Position numbers and translations under genes: made by a program
Part shown: in pieces, positions 1-6,436 of the stretch
Layout of the letters: every line of letters begins with the position of its first letter
How positions within the stretch are numbered: position 1 is the first letter of the stretch
Assembly: GCA_003543795.1 (NCBI GenBank)
Contig: DNBE01000033.1
Location: 1-9,079, forward strand
Origin: Sutterella sp.
GTDB taxonomy: Bacteria > Pseudomonadota > Gammaproteobacteria > Burkholderiales > Burkholderiaceae_F
Direction: 5' to 3'
Length of the DNA: 9,079 bases
The notes under the pieces: generated by a model
Told to the model about the DNA's origin: nothing
What the model saw: only the letters and a program-made list of their open reading frames with translations
Database searches by the model: none

Positions 1-528
1 GTTCAGTCTGCTATGGATTATCCTTATGTATTTACAGTAACAGATTCTCTTGGAATGACTTCTACTGTTAATGGTGTAATTCCTGTTGATGTTCTGGTTA
101 TTCGTGACGGTAACCTTTTGAAGATGGCAGTTCCTTCTATCATCTTTGAGTCTGATGCTGCAAACTTCCAGACTGCAAATGCTAAGCTTGATGCTGCAAA
201 GGTAGAAAACAATATTAAGGTTTTGAACCGTATTGCAGACATTCTTAAGAAGTTTAAGGATTACAAGGTTACAATCGTTGGACATGCAAACAAGATTACA
301 GACAATCCTAACGAAGAGACTGTAGATAATCCTCAGGAATGGGGACGTGCTTCTATGCCACTTTCTAAGGAACGTGCAGACGCAATTAAGGTTTATCTCA
401 CAAAACGAGGTGTAAGTGCATCAGCCCTTTCTACAGAGGGTATGGGTGGTACAAAGCCTGTAGTTAATCCAAAGGATAAGGATAACAACTGGAAGAACAG
501 ACGTGTAGAGTTTATTCTTCAGAAATAA
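1..528 (+). CDS. OmpA-family outer-membrane/peptidoglycan-binding protein, 3' part (5' end outside window)
   Basis: The frame is open from base 1, so the ATG at 13 is probably internal and the gene starts upstream. The visible 175 residues have two parts. Residues 1-43 are a beta-rich tail with a VDVLVIRDG motif (29-37), which I associate with the region just before the OmpA domain in Treponema surface proteins. Residues 44-175 are an OmpA C-terminal domain: the SIIFESDAANF opening strand, a long helix, GHA (94-96), LSKERADAIKVYL (122-134), the EGMGGTKP loop and NRRVEFIL (166-173), the usual end of the domain. Such domains bind peptidoglycan non-covalently in the periplasm and tether the outer membrane. 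The loop after GHA is longer than usual and acidic. AT-rich codon use matches the next gene and differs sharply from everything after the tRNA. Domain call is firm; the role of the missing N-terminal part is unknown. Confidence 0.88.
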   Translation, partial: VQSAMDYPYVFTVTDSLGMTSTVNGVIPVDVLVIRDGNLLKMAVPSIIFESDAANFQTANAKLDAAKVENNIKVLNRIADILKKFKDYKVTIVGHANKITDNPNEETVDNPQEWGRASMPLSKERADAIKVYLTKRGVSASALSTEGMGGTKPVVNPKDKDNNWKNRRVEFILQK

Positions 529-531
529 TAC

Positions 532-592
532 AATAGCAAATCCGTTAAAGAAAACTGCGAAAACATGGAGCAGTTTTCTAGGATTTACTATT
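532..592. terminator. Nested hairpin between convergent genes, likely bidirectional terminator
   Basis: Two nested inverted repeats are visible. The inner stem is 10 bp and perfect (549-558 with 570-579, AGAAAACTGC against GCAGTTTTCT). The outer stem pairs 532-543 with 581-592 with one mismatch. The structure fills the 62-nt gap between two convergent genes, and its 3' arm includes the stop codon of the minus-strand gene. The inner stem has A-rich and T-rich flanks rather than a long T run after it, so termination strength is uncertain. Confidence 0.6.
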
Positions 593-1238
593 AAACATTA
601 CTACTAAATACATTATCCATCATAATATCATCCGGTGTTGTGGGAAGTTCAGGGAGCAGCTGCTCGCTGAAACACACACCGGATTTTTTTATGTCAAAAA
701 TCTGAGGCAGGTGTGAAAGATACGTATCATAAAAGCCTTTTCCACGACCAAGCCGTCTTCCGTCTTTTGTAAAGGCGCGGCCAGGACAAAGAACCAGAAT
801 ATGTTCTATTCCCTGTACGGGTTCATCAATTTCAACAAACAGAGAAGAATGTGCAGCTGGAGAATATTCGTTGATAGACATTTTTTCAAGAAATTTCTTA
901 AAACTCTGTGCTTCGTTTTCGGAGGGTTCTAAAATTCCAAAGCTGCCGCTTACAGTCTGATCGCCTGCTTTGTAGAGATAAAACTCCATATTGTAAGTAT
1001 CCGGGAAAATGCGGGGTAAATAAACTTTTTTGCCTTTACTGAGAGCGTCATTTATTACAGGTCTGATATCAACTTCATCTTCCAGAGGCATGTAGGCAAG
1101 AAGAGTAGTGCAGGAGAAATATCTTTTTGATTCAAGAATTGTCTGGCAGATTTTTTCTGACTGCGAAGGCAGGATGTCTTTTACAGCTGGCGAGTTCAGA
1201 GTCTCTTTGATTTGATTACGTATTTCGGCTTTGGTCAT
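591..1238 (-). CDS. 5-formyltetrahydrofolate cyclo-ligase (MTHFS / YgfA family)
   Basis: The protein is 215 residues and converts 5-formyl-THF plus ATP to 5,10-methenyl-THF in the cytoplasm, returning stored folate to one-carbon metabolism. Family landmarks appear in order: AYMPLEDEVDIRP (48-60), KKVYLPR (70-76), SFGILEP (99-105), CPGRAF (141-146) and the phosphate-binding signature LGRGKGFYD (153-161). About 20 extra residues (roughly 110-135) precede the CPGRAF strand compared with the minimal family. The frame stays open up to an ATG at 1340, but I chose the ATG at 1238: the extra 34 residues are hydrophobic and unlike the family, and that start would overlap the promoter of the neighbouring tRNA. 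No Shine-Dalgarno is visible before 1238; an extended -10 lies close enough to suggest a leaderless message. AT-rich, same genome as the OmpA fragment. Confidence 0.9.
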   Translation of the reverse strand: MTKAEIRNQIKETLNSPAVKDILPSQSEKICQTILESKRYFSCTTLLAYMPLEDEVDIRPVINDALSKGKKVYLPRIFPDTYNMEFYLYKAGDQTVSGSFGILEPSENEAQSFKKFLEKMSINEYSPAAHSSLFVEIDEPVQGIEHILVLCPGRAFTKDGRRLGRGKGFYDTYLSHLPQIFDIKKSGVCFSEQLLPELPTTPDDIMMDNVFSSNV

Positions 1239-1244
1239 ATATAC

Positions 1245-1253
1245 AGTATAACA
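1245..1253 (-). promoter_or_regulatory. Candidate extended -10 promoter element of the 5-FCL gene
   Basis: On the minus strand the sequence TGTTATACT fits the extended -10 pattern TGnTATAAT with one difference. No good -35 is seen 16-18 nt upstream, which an extended -10 can tolerate. Transcription would begin about 7 nt further on, practically at the ATG at 1238. Confidence 0.4.
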
Positions 1254-1293
1254 CAAAAAATTAAAAAAATGCAGATAAAATGTAATGGACCTA

Positions 1294-1322
1294 TTGACAC
1301 TGACGCGTGATTTCAATATATT
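1294..1322 (+). promoter_or_regulatory. Sigma70-type promoter for tRNA-Asn
   Basis: A perfect -35 TTGACA (1294-1299), a 17-nt spacer and a -10 TATATT (1317-1322) are visible. The predicted start near 1329 leaves about 21 nt of leader before the tRNA 5' end at 1350. It lies in the AT-rich (spirochaete-like) DNA, so it belongs with the 5' half of the tRNA. Confidence 0.65.
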
Positions 1323-1349
1323 AATATTCACGTTCAGCAATGAATTGCT

Positions 1350-1425
1350 GGTTCCTTAGCTCAGTCGGTAGAGCAACGGACTGTTAATCCGTGGGTCGTT
1401 GGTTCGAGCCCAACTCGGGGAGCCA
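1350..1425 (+). tRNA. tRNA-Asn (anticodon GTT), chimeric with non-pairing acceptor stem
   Basis: The internal cloverleaf is perfect: D stem GCTC/GAGC (1359-1362, 1371-1374), anticodon stem ACGGA/TCCGT (1376-1380, 1388-1392), anticodon GTT at 1383-1385, T stem GTTGG/CCAAC (1398-1402, 1410-1414) with loop TTCGAGC, discriminator G and an encoded CCA (1423-1425). The acceptor stem fails. The 5' strand GGTTCCT (1350-1356) faces TCGGGGA (1415-1421), giving one Watson-Crick pair, two G-U pairs and four mismatches. The 3' strand would pair perfectly with TCCCCGA, the form expected in betaproteobacterial tRNA-Asn; the 5' strand would need AGGAACC. I therefore read it as two tRNA-Asn genes from different organisms fused within the shared stretch 1357-1414. 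As written it should not fold into a working tRNA. Confidence 0.9.
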
Positions 1426-1426
1426 C

Positions 1427-1467
1427 AAAAAAATACCCGTCACGATTTGCGTGACGGGATTTTTTTT
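1427..1467. terminator. Strong intrinsic terminator, usable in both directions
   Basis: A perfect 9-bp GC-rich stem (CCCGTCACG 1436-1444 with CGTGACGGG 1450-1458, loop ATTTG) is followed by eight T on the plus strand (1460-1467) and, read on the minus strand, by seven T (complement of 1427-1433). It would end the tRNA transcript on the plus strand and the ftsK-lolA transcript on the minus strand. It belongs to the GC-richer side of the junction. Confidence 0.85.
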
Positions 1468-1478
1468 GAGGACAAAAG

Positions 1479-2117
1479 TTAGCGATTTTCGATGATATCG
1501 ACGCCCGCGGGCGGTTTAAATTCGAAGGTATTTTGTTTAAAAGTCGCTTTGGCGTTAATCGAACTAAATACGTAACGACTTTCTTGCCCGAAGGCGTCAC
1601 TTATGACCACCTCACGAATAAGGTCGTTCGCGAAAGCCAAGACGGCGCGCGTAAAGCCCGCTTCTCCTTTCGGAATGAGCTCGACCGCTTCATAGCCCTT
1701 ATAGACACACTCGCGGATTTCGAAATCCTTTTTTAAATTGTTGTTGCCAAGTAAGACACCCAAAATTCCGATCGGGGTGTTGTTCGATAAGGGCTGAATC
1801 GTCACTTGCTCGAGCCCTTTATCATAGATCCAGACGGTCGCGCCGTTACTGACGATACTTTGATAGTCAGGCTTTTGAATTTCCCACTTAAATTTCCCCG
1901 GACGGCTTAAAGCAAAGGTACCGCTAGCCGCCTGAGAGGCGCTTTCTTTACCGTTAACGGTCACGGTTTGCGTAAAGTGCCCCGTCATGTTGCGTAAGTG
2001 CTTTAAGAAATTCTCTAAGCGCTCTTCGCCCGTCGTGTTCCCGGGCACGCACCAAATGAGCATCACGAAAAATAAGAACACTTTGTAAAAGATGCCCGTT
2101 CGTCTCTTTCTTCGCAT
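1479..2117 (-). CDS. lolA: Outer-membrane lipoprotein carrier protein LolA
   Basis: LolA is the periplasmic chaperone that takes lipoproteins from the inner-membrane LolCDE transporter to LolB at the outer membrane. The 212-residue protein starts with a basic stretch (MRRKRR) and a hydrophobic segment (about 9-25) consistent with a Sec signal peptide; the cleavage site is not obvious. Family landmarks follow: HFTQ (47-50), SGTFALSRPGKFKWE (65-79), the YDKGLEQVT strand (98-106) and the C-terminal FKPPAGVDII (200-209). It begins 4 nt after the ftsK stop, and its Shine-Dalgarno lies within the last ftsK codons, so the two genes should be transcribed together and probably translated in a coupled way. 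The bidirectional terminator follows the stop. Length is normal for the family. Confidence 0.95.
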   Translation of the reverse strand: MRRKRRTGIFYKVFLFFVMLIWCVPGNTTGEERLENFLKHLRNMTGHFTQTVTVNGKESASQAASGTFALSRPGKFKWEIQKPDYQSIVSNGATVWIYDKGLEQVTIQPLSNNTPIGILGVLLGNNNLKKDFEIRECVYKGYEAVELIPKGEAGFTRAVLAFANDLIREVVISDAFGQESRYVFSSINAKATFKQNTFEFKPPAGVDIIENR

Positions 2118-2121
2118 GCCC

Positions 2122-4464
2122 CTACTCCTCCATTCTCGCTAAAACCGTTCGTCTGCCCGAGCCGTCGGGTGCGCTCACGACACCTTGGGCTTCGAGCTGA
2201 TCGACGATATTGGCTGCTCGCGGATAACCGACCCCTAAGCGCCTTTGCAGCATCGTGATCGAACACTTCCCCGCTTCGCAAACGATTTGCGTCGCGCGAT
2301 CAAATAGCGGATCGATTTGACCGCCGTTCACACCTTCGCCGCCCGCTGACGGCTCTTCATCGTCGCCCTCGAGCATGCCTTCGACATAGTTAGGCGACCC
2401 TAACTTACGCAGTTCGTCCGTGATGCGCGTTAATTCCCCGTCCGTGACAAAGGGCGCTTGTACGCGTTCGGGCATCCCGACGGAAGCGCTCTTAAAGAGC
2501 GCGTCACCCATTCCGAGAAGGCTTTCGGCGCCCGAAGCGTCCATGATGATGCGAGAATCCGAAGCAGTCGCGACCTGGAACGCCATTCTCGAAGGAATGT
2601 TCGTTCTTAAAAGCCCCGAGATAATATCTGCCGACGGACGTTGCGTCGCGAGAATCAAGTGGATGGACGCGGCGCGCGCTTTTTGCGCTAAACGGATGAG
2701 CGAATCCTCGCCGCCCTTCTTATCCATCATGAGAAGGTCCGCGAGCTCGTCGACAACCACAATGATGAAGGGTTCTTCGACCAAGTCGTAATCCCACTTC
2801 GTATCGGGGTAGATATCGGAGACACGTTTTTTACCGATCGAGAGATAGCCTCTGATGCGCTTGTTATATTCGGTGATGCTACGCGTCTTCATCATGGAAG
2901 CCATGCGATAGCGGCGCTCCATTTCTTTGACACACCACTGAAGCGCGCGGCTTGCTTTCTTCATGTCGGTCACAACCGGGCAAATCAAGTGCGGAATGTC
3001 TTCATAAAGACTAAATTCGACTTGTTTGGGGTCGACCAAAAGGAACTTCAAAGCATCCGGCGTATACCGATAAATCAAGCTTAAAAGCATGGCGTTAACG
3101 CCCACCGACTTGCCCGAACCCGTCGTACCGGCAACGAGTAAGTGCGGCATCTTGCGAAGGTCGACGACAAACGGTTCGCCCGTAATCTTTTTACCTAAGC
3201 AAAGCGGTAACCCCTGCTCTTGACGATAAAGGTCGCTATCGATAATTTCGACCAACTTCACAATCTGCCGATTCGGGTTGGGGGCTTCGATACCCATGTG
3301 CGAAGTCCCCGCGACCGTATCGAGAATACGGACGCTCGCGACGCTTAACACACGAGCTAAGTCGCTTCCGAGGTTCGTCACGGCTGAAGACTTGAGACCT
3401 TCGGCAAGCTCAATTTCGTAGAGTGTCACCACGGGACCCGGACGAACTTTGACGACCCGCACTTTCACGCCGAACGTCGCGAGCTTATTTTCGATAAGCG
3501 TACTCATGATCTCGAGCGACGCGCGATCGATCGACGGCCCGTTACTCACAGGCTTATCTAACCAGTGAATGTCAGGCAACTGATAGGTTTTCTCGAACAT
3601 GTCGGGCGTTTGCACAATCTGTTCGATGGGGTTTTTGGAGGGTAATTTTTCTTTGGGTTTCACCACAATCGGCGTCACGCGGGATTCGGGCGAGGGCGCG
3701 GATTCAGTCGGCGTCGATTCGATTACCTCAATTTCAGAAGGAGGCGCCGGTGTCGGCGGGGGGAGCCGATAAAACGCTTTATCGCGGCGCCTAAAGAAGA
3801 TCCCGAAAAACGCCTCAATCGCGTGACCCACAACTTCAAAAAGCTTTAAAAAGGAAAAGCCTAGTGTTAGGCGAAGCATCACAAGGCTACCGATAAACGC
3901 GATCACAATCGCTTCCGCGCGAGCCGTCCAGAGCACCAAATTGGAAGCCGTAAATTGCCCGAGAGCGCCGCCCGCTTCGCCTGGCAACATGTCAGCGACA
4001 AAAGCAAAACGTAAGTGCTCGAGCGCGCCCGTGAAAGCAAGCAACATAAGAAGAGCCAAGGTGCGTCCGACTTTATGCCAAAAAGTTGTTTTGCCTCGCA
4101 TCAAAGAGACGCCAGACGCCAACAGCGCAAGAACGATGAAATAAGACGAAAAACCGAACAAAAAGAGGCTCACGTCGCTTGCGTATGCGCCGGGGATACC
4201 GAGCCAGTTTCTTGCGGGCAACGAACTCGAAAACGTAAAAGACGGATCTCTCGGGTCAAAAGAAATGAGCGAAGCCGCTAATAAAAGCGCGATAGCGAAA
4301 AGCACCAACCCGAAAATCACGCACGCGACGCGGCTTTCCTTTTTCGTTTCTGGAATCGGTTCGCTTTCGCCGTTGATATAGGTGCTTGAAACCGGAATCG
4401 GAACGATTTCGGGCATCGGAGATCTCGCGACCACTTTTTGACGATTTAGCGCGGGGATTCTCAT
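2122..4464 (-). CDS. ftsK: DNA translocase FtsK
   Basis: FtsK is the septal, ATP-driven DNA pump that clears chromosome ends from the closing division site and activates XerCD at dif. The 780-residue protein has four hydrophobic segments in its N-terminal part (about 46-68, 97-119, 131-150, 183-205), then a short Pro/Glu-rich linker (about 230-285). The alpha domain follows (about 290-415). The RecA-like beta domain carries Walker A GTTGSGKS (446-453), the Walker B strand IIVVVDELADL with Asp572-Glu573, and ATQRP (606-610). The C-terminal winged-helix gamma domain (about 717-775, LQRRLGVGYPRAANIVDQLE) is the one that reads polar KOPS sites. The length is like SpoIIIE and other short-linker FtsK proteins and far below E. 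coli FtsK, which has a much longer linker. The start at 4464 has a good SD and overlaps the upstream gene by ATGA. Complete and apparently intact. Confidence 0.97.
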   Translation of the reverse strand: MRIPALNRQKVVARSPMPEIVPIPVSSTYINGESEPIPETKKESRVACVIFGLVLFAIALLLAASLISFDPRDPSFTFSSSLPARNWLGIPGAYASDVSLFLFGFSSYFIVLALLASGVSLMRGKTTFWHKVGRTLALLMLLAFTGALEHLRFAFVADMLPGEAGGALGQFTASNLVLWTARAEAIVIAFIGSLVMLRLTLGFSFLKLFEVVGHAIEAFFGIFFRRRDKAFYRLPPPTPAPPSEIEVIESTPTESAPSPESRVTPIVVKPKEKLPSKNPIEQIVQTPDMFEKTYQLPDIHWLDKPVSNGPSIDRASLEIMSTLIENKLATFGVKVRVVKVRPGPVVTLYEIELAEGLKSSAVTNLGSDLARVLSVASVRILDTVAGTSHMGIEAPNPNRQIVKLVEIIDSDLYRQEQGLPLCLGKKITGEPFVVDLRKMPHLLVAGTTGSGKSVGVNAMLLSLIYRYTPDALKFLLVDPKQVEFSLYEDIPHLICPVVTDMKKASRALQWCVKEMERRYRMASMMKTRSITEYNKRIRGYLSIGKKRVSDIYPDTKWDYDLVEEPFIIVVVDELADLLMMDKKGGEDSLIRLAQKARAASIHLILATQRPSADIISGLLRTNIPSRMAFQVATASDSRIIMDASGAESLLGMGDALFKSASVGMPERVQAPFVTDGELTRITDELRKLGSPNYVEGMLEGDDEEPSAGGEGVNGGQIDPLFDRATQIVCEAGKCSITMLQRRLGVGYPRAANIVDQLEAQGVVSAPDGSGRRTVLARMEE
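2125..2131 (-). promoter_or_regulatory. Shine-Dalgarno of lolA inside the end of ftsK
   Basis: GGAGGAG on the minus strand lies 7 nt before the lolA ATG and overlaps the last two codons (Glu-Glu) of ftsK. It supports the ATG at 2117 as the lolA start and suggests translational coupling. Confidence 0.7.
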
Positions 4465-4649
4465 TTAGCCGCCTCCCCGCCTCGAGTCGCGGGGCCTTTG
4501 GCGACAGGACGAAACGGCATTCCGTTTTCGTTGACAAGCTGGCGCAAAAACACCCGAACGGCAGTCGTTAAATCCATACCCATGCTTTCGGCGACTTTTT
4601 GAGCGTCGTCGCGCAAGGTATCATCGACTCTTATTTGCAGATTGACCAT
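4461..4649 (-). CDS. RelB/DinJ-family antitoxin-like protein (ribbon-helix-helix), no toxin partner
   Basis: The 62-residue protein begins VNLQIRVDDTLRDDAQKVAESMGMDLTTAVRVFLRQLV and continues to a GMPF motif (43-46). This is the layout of RelB/DinJ antitoxins: a short DNA-binding beta strand (LQIRVDD), two helices of a ribbon-helix-helix fold with a G-M/L-turn, then a conserved xLPF-type motif and a short toxin-binding tail. In known systems the toxin gene (RelE/YafQ/ParE type) follows directly. Here the next gene is ftsK, overlapping by 4 nt, and the upstream side is the trxB promoter region, so no toxin is encoded nearby. It may be a remnant, an antitoxin acting on a distant toxin, or a repressor of its own operon with ftsK and lolA. 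No Shine-Dalgarno is obvious. Family call is good; role is open. Confidence 0.8.
   Translation of the reverse strand: MVNLQIRVDDTLRDDAQKVAESMGMDLTTAVRVFLRQLVNENGMPFRPVAKGPATRGGEAAK
4472..4478 (-). promoter_or_regulatory. Shine-Dalgarno of ftsK inside the upstream antitoxin-like gene
   Basis: GGGGAGG on the minus strand is 7 nt before the ftsK ATG (4462-4464) and lies in the last codons of the upstream gene, whose TGA overlaps the ATG (ATGA, 4461-4464). This fixes the ftsK start and implies coupled translation. Confidence 0.7.
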
Positions 4650-4681
4650 TGCTATTTCATTTAATTTTTAATGGTTTACTA

Positions 4682-4693
4682 ATGATATAGCAT
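4682..4693. promoter_or_regulatory. Palindrome at the predicted start of the antitoxin-ftsK-lolA transcript (candidate operator)
   Basis: ATGATATAGCAT is a 12-bp dyad with 10 of 12 positions symmetric. It covers the position where transcription from the candidate promoter next to it would begin (about 4688). Ribbon-helix-helix antitoxins usually bind such dyads to repress their own operon, so this is a reasonable operator candidate, but the region is AT-rich and the dyad is short. Confidence 0.3.
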
Positions 4694-4694
4694 A

Positions 4695-4722
4695 ATTCTA
4701 AAATTCGCTACGGATTTGCGAA
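4695..4722 (-). promoter_or_regulatory. Candidate sigma70 promoter of the antitoxin-ftsK-lolA operon
   Basis: On the minus strand a -35-like TTCGCA (4717-4722, 4 of 6 consensus), a 16-nt spacer and a -10 TAGAAT (4695-4700, 5 of 6) are visible. The start would be near 4688, leaving about 39 nt of leader before the ATG at 4649. The best match I found by eye in an AT-rich intergenic region. Confidence 0.4.
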
Positions 4723-4744
4723 TAAGAAGCTAATAACGCGCGCG

Positions 4745-5746
<1,002 letters not shown>

Positions 5747-5758
5747 ATCGGAACGCCC

Positions 5759-6436
5759 GTGGCTTTGAAATCCTTTACCGACTTAAAGTCGCAAGTCAAA
5801 AAGCGCCCTGAAGAAAAACCGCTTACGGATGTCGAGAAAGCGGATCGGGCGCTTTTTGCGCGCGAAATGAAGCGTATCGGATTAGACCAAAACGTCGATA
5901 AATCTTCGATTGAAGATGACACGGACCTCTTTTTAAAAGAGATGCAAAAAACGGGCGTGATTCCGATTAAAGATAAAGGTAAAGCGCAGCAAGCGGCTCC
6001 GCGTCTCAGAACCGAACCGCGAGCGGCGGTACAAAGGATGAATGCCGCCGCGGAGGCCGCAAACGTCAAAGATACGTTTGTAAAAGACTCGGAAACCTAT
6101 CTCAGTGAAGACGCTTCTCCCGACCTCTTACGTAAACTTCGTCGCGGCGCTTGGCCCATTGCCGACCGCCTGGATTTGCACGGCTTGCGCGTCTCGGAAG
6201 CAAAGCCTCGCGTGACGGCTTTTTTACGCAATTCGCATGACGTGGGTTTGCGTTCTGTCATCATCGTGCACGGCAGGGGTCTTAATTCCCCCGAAGGTCC
6301 CGTCTTAAAAGATCTCGTTCGCTCCTGGGTTCGTCAAATCCCCTATGTGATGGCTTATATCGAAGCAGGGCCCGACCACGGAGGCGAAGGCGCGATTATT
6401 CTTTTACTCGCGCAAAAGATTCGGCACGCTTATTGA
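5759..6436 (+). CDS. Smr-domain protein (SmrA-like, MutS2 C-terminal domain family)
   Basis: The 225-residue protein has a charged, probably disordered N-terminal half (1-115) and a C-terminal Smr domain. The lead-in [20 protein letters not shown] (123-142), with DLHG at 139-142, HGRG at 171-174 and GGEGA at 208-212, carries all the family motifs. Stand-alone Smr proteins of this kind are nucleic-acid nickases or endonucleases, linked in different bacteria to DNA repair or RNA and ribosome quality control; the substrate here cannot be told. The start is GTG at 5759, 12 nt after trxB, which opens the conserved ALKSF-type N-terminus; the SD is poor, consistent with read-through from trxB. Its stop overlaps the stop of the convergent uvrB by 7 bp. 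Confidence 0.92.
   Translation: MALKSFTDLKSQVKKRPEEKPLTDVEKADRALFAREMKRIGLDQNVDKSSIEDDTDLFLKEMQKTGVIPIKDKGKAQQAAPRLRTEPRAAVQRMNAAAEAANVKDTFVKDSETYLSEDASPDLLRKLRRGAWPIADRLDLHGLRVSEAKPRVTAFLRNSHDVGLRSVIIVHGRGLNSPEGPVLKDLVRSWVRQIPYVMAYIEAGPDHGGEGAIILLLAQKIRHAY

Noticed and set aside
1239..1340. Longer 5-FCL gene starting at the ATG at 1340
   Set aside because: The added 34 residues do not resemble the family N-terminus, and the start would overlap the tRNA promoter at 1294-1322.
1350..1425. Integration of a mobile element at tRNA-Asn (attL/attR type junction)
   Set aside because: Site-specific integration normally restores an intact tRNA, and an integrase gene would be expected close by. Here the acceptor stem is broken, no integrase or repeat is seen, and both flanks are housekeeping genes.
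1361..1600. Minus-strand reading frame of 79 residues ending VGLEPTTHGLTVRCSTD-like
   Set aside because: The frame runs antisense through the tRNA and the lolA 3' end. The GLEPTT-type peptide is the well-known false protein read from the complement of tRNA genes.
2420..4281. Plus-strand frames of 60-120 codons opposite ftsK (2420-2791, 3941-4144, 4015-4281) and the similar ones opposite uvrB
   Set aside because: They are antisense shadows of well-conserved genes, have low-complexity Ser/Arg-rich translations and resemble no family I know.
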